A stretch of 64,000 nucleotides of DNA from an uncultured Latescibacterota bacterium. Its GTDB lineage: Bacteria; Latescibacterota; UBA2968; UBA8231. Below the pieces are notes generated by a model. It saw only the letters and a program-made list of their open reading frames with translations. It had not been told where the DNA came from and searched no databases. This document shows, piece by piece, positions 51,318 through 59,884 of the stretch (the stretch's first letter is position 1; each line of letters begins with the position of its first letter). The stretch covers positions 1,054,001 through 1,118,000 of the forward strand of contig OY282352.1 in the NCBI GenBank assembly GCA_958295495.1, in the 5' to 3' direction. A program made the translations under genes and the position numbers.

Positions 51318-53142
51318 AGCCGCCCCGACGAAGCGGGGTCCAGCCATCCGCTTTCTCCGCGACTGGCTCGGCTTTGAGTTCGTCTCCCGCATCTATCTGT
51401 ACAGCGCGCTCATCGGCCTGATTTCTGGCTCGGGGGCGGTGCTTTTTACCTACGGCCTAGAGCTGGCCAAGTTCCTGCTAGTCGAGAAACTGGCCGGATA
51501 CCGCCAGCTCCATCCCCGCGACGAGGTGCTATTCGACTTCTCCTTCCTCGACGCGCCCACCTACGGAGAGTTTTTGTGGCTGTTGCTACTGCTGCCGGCG
51601 CTGGGTGGGCTGCTCAGCGGCTACCTGACTCACCGCTTCGCGCCCGAAGCCCAAGGCGCGGGCACCGACGCCATGATCGACGCCTTCCACAACCAGCGCG
51701 GCCACATTCGCCCCATCGTCGCTCCGGTCAAGGCCCTAACGACCATCATCACGCTGGCCTCCGGGGGCGCCGCTGGTCAGCAAGGCCCTTTAGTGCATAT
51801 TGGCGCGGGCTTAGGCTCTTGGGTCGGCGACAAACTCAAGCTCTCGGTTGCCCAGCGGCGGATCTTGTTGCTGGCGGGCACGGCCGGAGGCTTAGGCGCA
51901 ATTTTCCGCGCACCTTTGGGCGCAGCGATCGCCAGCGTGGAAGTGCTCTACCGCGAAGACTTTGAAAGCGACGCGCTCATCCCCTGCGTCATCAGCTCCT
52001 TTGTGGCCTACGCCTTCTACATGGCCGTCTTTGGCTTCTCGCACATTTTCGCCCTGCCCGACCTGCTGTTCACCGATGTGCGCGAGTTGATCTTCTATCT
52101 AGTACTGGGGTTTTTCTGCGCCTTCGTCGGCATTTTTTACGTCAAGACCCTGCGCCTTGCGCGCACCCTCTTCGACCACCTGCCGCTGCCCCGCTACTGG
52201 ATCGTCTGCTGCGGGGGATTGCTGGTGGGGCTGGTGGCCCTTATCGACCCGCGCGTGCTGGGCGATGGGTTCGGCGTCATCCAACAGGGGCTCGACGGTG
52301 CGCTCGGAATCCGCGCCTTCCTAGCCCTTGCCCTGCTCAAAATCATCGCCTCTAGTTGCACGATCTCCAGCGGTGGCTCGGGCGGCGTCTTCGGCCCCTC
52401 GCTCTTTATCGGCGGGATGCTCGGCGGCGCCGTGGGCCTGCTGGGCCAACAGTACTTTCCCTACATCGTCCACCAACCGGCCGCTTATATCGTGGTGGGC
52501 ATGGCCTCGTTTTTCGGCGCGGTGGCCAATACGCCGCTAGCGGCCCTGATTCTCGTCATCGAAATGAGCGGCTCCTACCACCTGCTGCCGCCGCTGATGG
52601 TCGTCAGCGCCCTCGCGCTGATCTTTGCGCGCGACTTTTCCATCTACCAAAACCAAGTCCAAAACAAGTTCCACTCCCCGGCCCATATCAAAGACCTAAC
52701 CGTCAATGTGCTGCACAATCTCCAAGTCCGCGAAGTATTTCCCCGCCTCAAAAACACCTCCGAGGCCATCGTCAGCAACCAACTTTCCTACTTTTCCCTG
52801 AGCACTCTGAGCAAAAAGCTGGGCCACCTGCACTTTGTCGTCACCAATGCCAACGGCGGCTTGCGCGGCATGATCAGCCTCGAAGACCTCGACCTGCCCG
52901 AAGAAGAGATGCTGCACAACCTAGTCCTTATAGAGGACATGGTCGTCGTCGACGTCCGGCCCATAGACGCTGAGGACAATCTGCACGAGGCCCTGCAAAA
53001 ACTACTCGATTCTGGCTACGACAAGCTGCCCGTGATGCACACCACAGACGAGGGGGAAGGCGAGTTTTGGGGCTATCTGATGTACTCAGATCTGATGCGC
53101 GTGTACCACGAGGAAGTCATTCGGTTGGAGGGACAAGATTGA
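51310..53142 (+). CDS. ClC-family chloride channel/transporter with CBS pair and Gln at the gating position
   Basis: A 610-residue ClC protein with about 18 membrane helices and a C-terminal CBS region (about 490-610). The helix-D segment is GAGTDAMIDAFHNQRG; the helix-F motif GxEGP reads GQQGPLVHIG (156-165), so the gating/coupling glutamate is Q158 (codon CAA at 51781-51783). The GSGGVFGPSLFIGG motif of helix N is intact. In characterised ClCs the glutamate-to-glutamine change uncouples H+ exchange and leaves a Cl- conductance; whether that holds here is inference. The ATG overlaps the preceding stop. Confidence 0.93.
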   Translation: MPEAAPTKRGPAIRFLRDWLGFEFVSRIYLYSALIGLISGSGAVLFTYGLELAKFLLVEKLAGYRQLHPRDEVLFDFSFLDAPTYGEFLWLLLLLPALGGLLSGYLTHRFAPEAQGAGTDAMIDAFHNQRGHIRPIVAPVKALTTIITLASGGAAGQQGPLVHIGAGLGSWVGDKLKLSVAQRRILLLAGTAGGLGAIFRAPLGAAIASVEVLYREDFESDALIPCVISSFVAYAFYMAVFGFSHIFALPDLLFTDVRELIFYLVLGFFCAFVGIFYVKTLRLARTLFDHLPLPRYWIVCCGGLLVGLVALIDPRVLGDGFGVIQQGLDGALGIRAFLALALLKIIASSCTISSGGSGGVFGPSLFIGGMLGGAVGLLGQQYFPYIVHQPAAYIVVGMASFFGAVANTPLAALILVIEMSGSYHLLPPLMVVSALALIFARDFSIYQNQVQNKFHSPAHIKDLTVNVLHNLQVREVFPRLKNTSEAIVSNQLSYFSLSTLSKKLGHLHFVVTNANGGLRGMISLEDLDLPEEEMLHNLVLIEDMVVVDVRPIDAEDNLHEALQKLLDSGYDKLPVMHTTDEGEGEFWGYLMYSDLMRVYHEEVIRLEGQD

Positions 53143-54316
53143 CCTCCTCACTTGCTCTTGCTCGATAGGGCGCGTGCAAATAGCGCTGCGCCCGTCGGTG
53201 GCTATCCGCGTGGTCGGGCAAGCCCCGCACCCGCTGGTAGCGGAAAACGGCTTCCTCGCGGCGGCCGGCTAGGTCGTGTACTTGGCCGAGCAGCAGGTTG
53301 GCCAGCACGGCAAACGCTAGGTCCCGCTTGCGCTCGGAATCTGCGGCGAGGCGGTCGGTCGCGGCCAAGTGATCGGCGGCCTCTACGTGGCGGTGCTCGA
53401 AGTACGCATACTTGCCCACGTAGTAATGCGCCTCTAAGCGACCGTGGCGGTGATAGCCGGTCTGGCCGGCCAAGCCGCGACGCACGTATTCTTCGTACAA
53501 AGCCACCCCCGAGTGCCAGCGGCCGAGTTCGACCATAGTCCACGCGGCGTAGCGGTGGAAGACTGCATTGTCGGGGTATTGCGCGTAGAGTTCCTCAAAA
53601 TAGGGCAGTGCTCTGCGTTTGTCTTTTTCAAAAATTCGGTAGATTTGGCCGAGGAAATAGGCGGCCTCAGTGCGGGCGTAGGCCCCCTCGCGGGCGACTT
53701 CCTCTAGCTGCTCGAGGCCGAGCAAGCGATCTCCGTCGGGCAAAAAGGCCATGAGCGGACGGAGGATCCGGTGGCGTTGGGGCATGACCTCGGCGAAGTA
53801 GTGATACAGGCCCTGCCCAAAGAGGATGTCCTTGTTGGTCGGCTCGAGCTGACGGCTCTTCTTCAGGAGGGGTAGGCCGCGCAACCCATCGCGTGCCGCC
53901 CTTACGTACTGGCCCCTGTCGCCGCGCAGGCGGCCGCGGAAACCAATGGCACCGCCCTTGAAGAGAATCGCGTCGAAGTCCAGCGGGTCTTTTTCAAGAC
54001 GTCGGTCGCAGACCTCAATGCACTGCTGGAGCCGGGCGTAGAACGCGTCGTCGTGGGTTTCGTCGGCCAAGTCTATGAGGATCCGCCACCAAGACACCAT
54101 TGCGCGAAAGAAGTAGCCGAGGGGGTTGTCCGGCTCGGCCGCGACAATGGCCTGAAAGTGGCGCTCGGCCTCCTCAAAGCGCAGATTGTAGATCAGATCT
54201 ATGCCCCGCTGGATGCGCGCATCAAAGCCGCGCAGCGTATAGGAGTCCTCGCTCCAAGCGGGCAGGGCCAGCCAGCAGCAGAGTAAAACCGCGCATCTAG
54301 GGTGTAGTGCATTCAA
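53117..54316 (-). CDS. Exported TPR-containing protein of unknown function
   Basis: A 399-residue protein with an N-terminal hydrophobic signal (CAVLLCCWLALPAWS) and TPR-like helix pairs (LRFEEAERHFQAIVAAEPDN, REGAYARTEAAYFLGQIYRI, YPDNAVFHRYAAWTMVELGR). It is probably periplasmic; many aromatic and arginine residues occur but no catalytic motif. The likely start is TTG at 54316 with GAGG upstream; an ATG at 54355 also exists but would put 13 residues ahead of the signal. It converges with the ClC gene, overlapping 26 bases, and is divergent from the disulfide oxidoreductase gene. Confidence 0.8.
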   Translation of the reverse strand: MNALHPRCAVLLCCWLALPAWSEDSYTLRGFDARIQRGIDLIYNLRFEEAERHFQAIVAAEPDNPLGYFFRAMVSWWRILIDLADETHDDAFYARLQQCIEVCDRRLEKDPLDFDAILFKGGAIGFRGRLRGDRGQYVRAARDGLRGLPLLKKSRQLEPTNKDILFGQGLYHYFAEVMPQRHRILRPLMAFLPDGDRLLGLEQLEEVAREGAYARTEAAYFLGQIYRIFEKDKRRALPYFEELYAQYPDNAVFHRYAAWTMVELGRWHSGVALYEEYVRRGLAGQTGYHRHGRLEAHYYVGKYAYFEHRHVEAADHLAATDRLAADSERKRDLAFAVLANLLLGQVHDLAGRREEAVFRYQRVRGLPDHADSHRRAQRYLHAPYRARASEEVNLVPPTE

Positions 54317-54357
54317 GGGACAGACCTCGCCGTTCAAGAGTAGGACAAAAATCAACT

Positions 54358-55737
54358 ATGGCAACTGTACAATGCGACATCGCGGTCATCGGCGGTGGGT
54401 CGGCCGGGTACGCGGCCGCGCGCACGGCCCACGCGGCCGGCGCACATGTCGCGGTTATCGACCAAGGCCCTTGGGGAGGGCTGTGCATTCTGCGCGGCTG
54501 TATGCCCAGCAAGGCGATTTTGCGCTCGGCCGAAATAGCCGCGCATCTGGGCCGCGCCGCCGAGTTCGGCCTAGCACCGGTGGAAGTCCGCGCGGACTTA
54601 GCCGCCATCGTCGAGCGCAAGGCGCGGTTGGTCGCCGACTTTGCCGCCTATCGCCGCGAGCAACTACGCGACGGCCGCTTCGCGCTCTGCGAAGCGCGTG
54701 CCCGCTTCCTCTCGCCGCAGGCCCTCCAAGCCGGCGACGACGTCATTGAGGCCGGGCATTTTATCATTGCCACCGGCTCTACGCCCCACCGCGTCCCGAT
54801 CCCGGGGCTGGACCACGTCGGCTACCTCACCAGCGACGAGGCCCTCGACCGGCGTCAGCAGCCGGAGAGCCTCCTCGTCCTCGGCGGCGGTCCCATCGCC
54901 GTCGAGCTGGCCCAGTTCTTTCAGCGCATTGGCACACAGGTAACGCTCATCCAGCGCAGCGACCACGTGCTCTCCGCCGGCGACGAGGACTTGGCGCGGC
55001 CGGTTGAAGCGCGTTTCCGCGAGGAGGGTATGGAGGTGTACACGGGTACTCAGCTGCGCCAATTCACCGAGGAAAACGGGCGCAAGATCGCACATTTTTC
55101 TCACGGCGGCGCAGAGAAAACAGCCTCTGCTGCCCTCGTCCTCCAAGCCCTCGGCCGCCGCCCGCACATCGACGGCTTGGGCTTGGACCAGGCCGGCGTC
55201 AAGGTCGCCCGCGGGCGCATTGTAGTTGATGCGGCCATGCGCACCAGCCAGCCTCACATCTACGCCGTCGGCGACGTCAACGGCGAGCACGAGATCGTCC
55301 ACATCGCCATTGAGCAGGGCGAGATCGCCGCGTACAACGCCACCCACCCGGACCGCCCCGAGCACCGCTTTGACGACCGCCTCAACGCGCTGGTCGTGTT
55401 CACCGACCCGCAGGTGGCCAGCGTCGGCCTCAGCGAGCGGGACTGCTGCGTTGCGGACCGACCCTATTTGGTCGCCAGCTACCCTTTTGACGACCACGGC
55501 AAGTCGCTGACGATGGGCGAGACCTGCGGCCACGCAAAAATCCTCTGCGACCCGCGCTCGGGCGAAGTGCTCGGCGGCCACATTGTCGGCCCGGAGGCCG
55601 GCGAACTGATCCACGAGCTAATCGCGGTGATGTACTTTCGCGGCACGGTGCAGGATTTGGCGAGGATTCCCCATTATCATCCGACCTTGGCGGAGATTCT
55701 CACCTATCCGGCCGAGGAATTGGCGGAGCAGTTGTAG
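54358..55737 (+). CDS. Pyridine nucleotide-disulfide oxidoreductase (mercuric reductase/LPD-like)
   Basis: A 459-residue FAD disulfide reductase. The FAD turn is IAVIGGGSAGYAAARTA; the redox-active pair is GGLCILRGCMPSK; NAD binding is at LVLGGGPIAVELAQFF; the C-terminal catalytic histidine is in IPHYHPTLAEIL. The C-terminal dimerisation domain is intact. No heavy-metal-binding tail or mer gene is present, and no 2-oxoacid dehydrogenase components are adjacent, so substrate is open. Next to it, 37 bases on, is a GMC oxidoreductase gene. Confidence 0.9.
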   Translation: MATVQCDIAVIGGGSAGYAAARTAHAAGAHVAVIDQGPWGGLCILRGCMPSKAILRSAEIAAHLGRAAEFGLAPVEVRADLAAIVERKARLVADFAAYRREQLRDGRFALCEARARFLSPQALQAGDDVIEAGHFIIATGSTPHRVPIPGLDHVGYLTSDEALDRRQQPESLLVLGGGPIAVELAQFFQRIGTQVTLIQRSDHVLSAGDEDLARPVEARFREEGMEVYTGTQLRQFTEENGRKIAHFSHGGAEKTASAALVLQALGRRPHIDGLGLDQAGVKVARGRIVVDAAMRTSQPHIYAVGDVNGEHEIVHIAIEQGEIAAYNATHPDRPEHRFDDRLNALVVFTDPQVASVGLSERDCCVADRPYLVASYPFDDHGKSLTMGETCGHAKILCDPRSGEVLGGHIVGPEAGELIHELIAVMYFRGTVQDLARIPHYHPTLAEILTYPAEELAEQL

Positions 55738-55774
55738 GGGCGTCCCTACATTAGACCCCAACCTAGGAAATTTC

Positions 55775-57340
55775 ATGTCTGCGTCTTACGATGTCGTCAT
55801 TGCCGGGGCGGGAGCGGCCGGGGCGGTTCTCGCGGCTCGACTCAGCGAGGATCGGCACCGGTCGGTCTTGCTGCTGGAGGCCGGGCCAGATTTTGCTACG
55901 GCTGAAGACTTGCCCGAGGAGATTCGCTATGCCTATGGGCGCGATCGCAATCTCTGGGACCGCGCCTTTGGCTTGGGCACCCGATTTGGCTGGGAGTATC
56001 GCGCCCGGGCTACGGACCTGCGTCCCGACTTCTTTGTGCCGCGCGGCAAAATTGTCGGCGGGTCGAGTGCGGTCAACGCGCAGATTTTTTTGCGCGGGGT
56101 GCCCGAAGACTACGACTCTTGGGCGGCAGCCGGCAACGACCTGTGGAGCCACGACGCCCTGTTGCCCTTTTTATGCGGCCTCGAATCCGACCCCGACTAC
56201 GGCGACGCCCCCTACCACGGCACCGACGGCCCCATCCGCGCGCGGCGGTTCACCGATCGCGAGCTCAACCCCGAGCACCGCGCCTTCTACGAGGCCGTGC
56301 TCGCCGCTGGCTACCCCGACTGCCCCGATCACAACGACCCTGCTTCCACTGGCGTTGGTCCCTTGGCGCTCAACAACGCCGAAGGCATCCGCTGGAGCAC
56401 CAACATCGGCTACCTCAACCCGGCTCGCGGTCGCCCCAACCTCACCATTCAAGCCAACGCGCACGTCCACCGCGTGCTCTTTGCCGGCCAGCGAGCCACC
56501 GGCCTGCTCGTCGAGCGCGACGGTGCCCTATCCGCGGTCCGCGGCGGAGAAATCGTGCTCTGCGGTGGGGCCATTGGCTCGCCGCACCTGCTCTTGCTGT
56601 CGGGCGTCGGGCCAGTCGCGCACTTGGAGGCAATGGGCGTTGACATGGTGTGCGACCTGCCTGGCGTCGGGCGGAATCTGCGCGACCATCCGCAAGTGAG
56701 CACAACTCTGCGGGCCAAGGACCAGTACCTCGGCGACGGCACCGAGCCTCGGCTGCAAATCGGCCTGCGCTATACCGCCACCGGATCGGACTGGCGCAAC
56801 GACATGTTCATCATCCCAGCCTCTTTTGCCACGACCGAGGGCTACTACACCTCGTCGCATTCCAAACCGTTGGGCTTCTACTTAGTCGGCTGCATCTACT
56901 TGGCCGAGGGACAGGGCGAACTCAAACTGGCCTCCACCGACCCGCATGTACAGCCCGTGCTCAACTACAACTACTTGGCCGAACCTTCAGACCGCGACCG
57001 CCTGCGCGAATCCATCCGCATCATCATCGACCTGCTCAAACACGAGGCACTCAACGGCCTCGTCGCCGAGCGCATCGACCCAACCGACGCCGAACTCGAC
57101 ACCGACGACGCGCTCGACGAGTGGATGCGGCGCGAAGTGGGCACCAGCCATCACGTCTCTTCGACTTGCAAGATGGGGCCGGCGACCGACTCGATGGCCG
57201 TCGTCGATCAGCATGGCCGGGTTCACGGCCTCGAAAGCCTGCGCGTGGCCGACGCGGCCATTATGCCCGACTGCGTACGCGCCAACACCAACATTACCTC
57301 CATGGCCATTGGCGAGCGCATCGCCGATCTCATGCGCTGA
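55775..57340 (+). CDS. GMC-family FAD oxidoreductase (choline dehydrogenase-like)
   Basis: A 521-residue flavoprotein that oxidises alcohols. FAD binding is by VVIAGAGAAGAVLAARLSE; GMC signature 1 is in GKIVGGSSAVNAQIFLRG, signature 2 in CGGAIGSPHLLLLSGVGP, and the active-site histidine lies in GTSHHVSSTCKMG, followed by LRVADAAIMPDCVRANTN. The size is normal. The alcohol substrate is not identifiable. Neighbouring genes do not add a clear pathway, apart from the disulfide oxidoreductase in the same direction. Confidence 0.93.
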   Translation: MSASYDVVIAGAGAAGAVLAARLSEDRHRSVLLLEAGPDFATAEDLPEEIRYAYGRDRNLWDRAFGLGTRFGWEYRARATDLRPDFFVPRGKIVGGSSAVNAQIFLRGVPEDYDSWAAAGNDLWSHDALLPFLCGLESDPDYGDAPYHGTDGPIRARRFTDRELNPEHRAFYEAVLAAGYPDCPDHNDPASTGVGPLALNNAEGIRWSTNIGYLNPARGRPNLTIQANAHVHRVLFAGQRATGLLVERDGALSAVRGGEIVLCGGAIGSPHLLLLSGVGPVAHLEAMGVDMVCDLPGVGRNLRDHPQVSTTLRAKDQYLGDGTEPRLQIGLRYTATGSDWRNDMFIIPASFATTEGYYTSSHSKPLGFYLVGCIYLAEGQGELKLASTDPHVQPVLNYNYLAEPSDRDRLRESIRIIIDLLKHEALNGLVAERIDPTDAELDTDDALDEWMRREVGTSHHVSSTCKMGPATDSMAVVDQHGRVHGLESLRVADAAIMPDCVRANTNITSMAIGERIADLMR

Positions 57341-57394
57341 ACAAGCGTCGAGCCCCACTCGCCCCGTCGAGATCCTGCTAGCAAAAAAATAAAA

Positions 57395-57700
57395 ATGCAG
57401 ACGATTCAGATTGAAGTGCCAGAAGAGATTTTTCTCTCCTTAAAAGAGACGCCCGAAGAGTTTACCCAAGAGGTCCGCATGGCTGCTGCCGCCAAGCTCT
57501 ATGAAATGGGTAAGATGTCTTCCGGGCGTGCGGCTGACCTGGACTTCAGCTTCGACGGACGCGGCGTGATATTCGACGGCAGATGTATGGCGAAAGCCCA
57601 TCTACCTGAGTATGGTATTGGCCGCATCAGCACCGGCCAGTATGTTCCCGGTCAGGGGCAGGTCTGGGAGGAGGAGTTCCCTTTCAATGCGGCAGAATGA
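57395..57700 (+). CDS. UPF0175-like N-terminus fused to the C-terminal module of the next gene
   Basis: A 101-residue open frame. The first 47 residues (MQTIQIEVPEEIFLSLKETP ... AKLYEMGKMSSGRAA) resemble the UPF0175 family of small HTH regulators, which is truncated before its second half. From DFSFDGRGVIFDGRCM to ISTGQYV the protein matches the last 50 residues of the downstream glycosyltransferase gene. The frame is open and starts with ATG, but lacks a clear ribosome site. It may be a non-functional fusion; it could equally be translated and lead into the overlapping glycosyltransferase start. Confidence 0.6.
   Translation: MQTIQIEVPEEIFLSLKETPEEFTQEVRMAAAAKLYEMGKMSSGRAADLDFSFDGRGVIFDGRCMAKAHLPEYGIGRISTGQYVPGQGQVWEEEFPFNAAE
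57456..57493 (+). repeat. Direct repeat A, copy 1
   Basis: These 38 bases, coding for EEFTQEVRMAAAA-type sequence, match 59801-59838 at 36 of 38 positions in the same orientation. The two copies bracket the glycosyltransferase gene. Confidence 0.85.
57542..57645 (+). repeat. Direct repeat B, copy 1
   Basis: This 104-base segment matches 59550-59653 inside the 3' end of the glycosyltransferase gene, with no gaps and the same reading frame. Conserved stretches include GCGGCGTGATATTCGACGG and CCTGAGTATG. At protein level both encode FDGRGVIFDGRCM followed by LPEY, then the RI(S/R)TGQYV ending. Confidence 0.85.
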
Positions 57701-59708
57701 CGAGGCCAAGCCCACCATGAGCCCCCCGAATTTGGGGTTCCCGCTTCCCACGGCGGCGGTGAATTCACTGGCATCCCGCGTCCCGTTCCCGGTGTGGGGG
57801 CTCACTGCGTGCGCTCTCTTCCTGATAGTAGGCGTTGCCGTTCTCGACGATTACGGTATATCGTGGGACGAGTCCACTCAGCGACATCTCGCTGTAGAAA
57901 CTGTCGCTGACATCATACGGGGTGACGGTGTCGCCTTTAACAATGACCTTCTGAAGTTCTATGGCGCGGCGTTCGAGCTGCCGCTCCTGCTGGTAGAGCG
58001 CGTCCTAGGACTGGAGGACACCCGCAGCATTTTTCTTGGCCGCCATATTCTCACCCACCTTTTCTTTATCGCCGGCGGTTTCTTCTGTTGCCTGCTGGCG
58101 TACCGGTTATCCAACAGCCGCCTGATCGCCATCTTCGCCCTGCTGCTGTTTCTACTGCATCCCCGACTGTATGCGCACTCTTTCTTCAACACCAAGGACA
58201 TCCCTTTCCTCAGTATGTTTATGATTGCTCTATACCTCACGCACCGGGCATTCAGCAGGGATGCGGTCCGGGCATTTCTGCTCCTCGGCGCGGCGGTCGG
58301 GATTCTGGTCAACCTCCGCATCATGGGCGTTATGCTGTTCGCCGCTATTCTCGTTATGCGGTGGTTGGACCTCCTCTACGCTTCCGGGCGGGAGGAGCGG
58401 AAGCGCATCCTGATAACCGGCGGGCTGTTCGCGCTGGCCGGCGCGCTTACTTTCTACGCCACCCTGCCTTATCTCTGGGCCAACCCTATCGGGCGTTTGG
58501 CCGAAATGCTCGCGGTCTTATCCCAGCATCCTAATCGTAGTTTTCAGCTATTCCAAGGCGAGCTCATCCTCGGTACGGAACTCCCCTGGCACTATATCCC
58601 GACCTGGTTCGCCATTACGACCCCGCCGGTCGCGCTCCTGCTCGGCCTCATTGGAACGGCGGCGCTGGTCTATCGCGCCGTAACCGGCCCCGGCGATGTC
58701 TTGCGCAACACCCCTCTGCGCTTAGGGTTCCTGCTCATTGCCTGCTTCGTGCTGCCCATTCTGGCCGTGATTCTGTTGGAGTCCACTATTTACGACGGGT
58801 GGCGGCATCTGTATTTTCTGTATGCGCCCTTCTGTCTGCTGGCGGCGCTCGGCCTGCACCAGTTGGTGTCCCGGTGCCAACGGGCACCCCTGCGGGCGGG
58901 CGTGTACGGCTTGGCGGGAACTGGCTTGGGCATCGTTATGATCCAGATGACGCAAATACATCCCTATCAACAGGTCTATTTCAACTTCCTCGTGGACCGG
59001 TCAACACCGGAGTATCTGCGCACCCAGTACGATATGGAGTATTGGGGAACTTCGCCGCGAGAGGGCCTGGAATACTTGCTGGAGCGGTATCCCTCTTCTC
59101 CCTTATATGTGTGGGAGGGTAATGGGGTATACTGGGACCGGGATATTCTTCCCGAAGCGGACCGGCAGCGGATAGTTACCACATCTTATGCTGATGACGC
59201 TGATTTCTTCATTACCTTTCACCGGGAACACGTGGGGTCTGGATTTAGAGCAGACCCAGCCTATTACTATTACTATATCCCTATCTATACGCGCAAAGTG
59301 TACGGCAACACCATCATGAGTGTAATGAAGAAGGACTTGTCCCGGTTGCGGGAGATATGGCGCACAGCGAGAGCCGGGGATCCGGCGATCAGTGCCTATT
59401 TCGACGTGCATCTCAGGGAAAACACGCTGACCTACACTAAGGAGCCGTGCGCCCGCGCCGACGCGGAGGCGACGTTCTTTCTGCCCCTTACTCCCGCCGA
59501 CGTGGCTGACCTCCCCGACCACCGCCGGCAATACGGCTTCGACAACCGCGACTTCGATTTCGATGGGCGCGGCGTGATATTCGACGGGAGATGTATGGGG
59601 AGGATCGCTCTCCCTGAGTATGATATTACCCGCATCAGGACCGGCCAGTACGTGCACGTGGAAGGCGGTTTCAACCATCTCTGGGAGGGGGAGATACGCC
59701 TTGAATAG
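57687..59708 (+). CDS. GT39/ArnT-like polytopic membrane glycosyltransferase
   Basis: A 673-residue inner-membrane protein with about 11-13 hydrophobic helices, then a periplasmic C-terminal part. The first loop carries the acidic motif DDYGISWDESTQRH typical of GT-C transferases (protein mannosyltransferase/ArnT type), which use polyprenyl-phosphate sugars. A conserved LHPRLYAHSFFNTKDIPFL follows. The last 50 residues duplicate the end of the preceding ORF. The chosen ATG at 57687 has GGAGGAG about 10 bases upstream and overlaps the previous stop; an ATG at 57717 is an alternative. The acceptor is unknown. Confidence 0.85.
   Translation: MRQNDEAKPTMSPPNLGFPLPTAAVNSLASRVPFPVWGLTACALFLIVGVAVLDDYGISWDESTQRHLAVETVADIIRGDGVAFNNDLLKFYGAAFELPLLLVERVLGLEDTRSIFLGRHILTHLFFIAGGFFCCLLAYRLSNSRLIAIFALLLFLLHPRLYAHSFFNTKDIPFLSMFMIALYLTHRAFSRDAVRAFLLLGAAVGILVNLRIMGVMLFAAILVMRWLDLLYASGREERKRILITGGLFALAGALTFYATLPYLWANPIGRLAEMLAVLSQHPNRSFQLFQGELILGTELPWHYIPTWFAITTPPVALLLGLIGTAALVYRAVTGPGDVLRNTPLRLGFLLIACFVLPILAVILLESTIYDGWRHLYFLYAPFCLLAALGLHQLVSRCQRAPLRAGVYGLAGTGLGIVMIQMTQIHPYQQVYFNFLVDRSTPEYLRTQYDMEYWGTSPREGLEYLLERYPSSPLYVWEGNGVYWDRDILPEADRQRIVTTSYADDADFFITFHREHVGSGFRADPAYYYYYIPIYTRKVYGNTIMSVMKKDLSRLREIWRTARAGDPAISAYFDVHLRENTLTYTKEPCARADAEATFFLPLTPADVADLPDHRRQYGFDNRDFDFDGRGVIFDGRCMGRIALPEYDITRIRTGQYVHVEGGFNHLWEGEIRLE
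59550..59653 (+). repeat. Direct repeat B, copy 2
   Basis: Second copy of the 104-base segment, within the 3' coding end of the glycosyltransferase gene. See copy 1 at 57542. The spacing between copies is about 2.0 kb. Confidence 0.85.
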
Positions 59709-59800
59709 CTGCAAGGCTTCGCACTGGCGGCGGTAAAACCTTTTCTTGATCGGTTGCAAAAAATACATTTTCATCTCAGCGATAACGCGAGGACTCTAAA

Positions 59801-59838
59801 AGAATTTACCCAAGAGGTCCGCATGGCTGCCGCCGCCC
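59801..59838 (+). repeat. Direct repeat A, copy 2 (UPF0175 remnant)
   Basis: Second copy of repeat A, in the 176-base gap after the glycosyltransferase gene. In frame it reads KEFTQEVRMAAAA and then APTTDATTHNRKRHWQ before a stop at about 59884, overlapping the threonine aldolase start. No start codon or ribosome site serves it, so it is a scar. The remaining gap (59709-59800) holds no other feature. Confidence 0.75.
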
Positions 59839-59884
59839 CAACGACCGACGCGACGACACACAACAGAAAAAGGCATTGGCAATA

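Noticed and set aside
54664..55614. Minus-strand open frame of 316 codons
   Set aside because: Shadow of the disulfide oxidoreductase gene, whose FAD, NAD and redox motifs are complete.
54358..55737. Mercuric reductase merA
   Set aside because: The core fits the superfamily, but the C-terminal vicinal cysteines of MerA and neighbouring mer genes are absent.
57456..59838. Composite transposon around the glycosyltransferase gene
   Set aside because: The flanking repeats are short coding fragments; there are no transposase genes or terminal inverted repeats.
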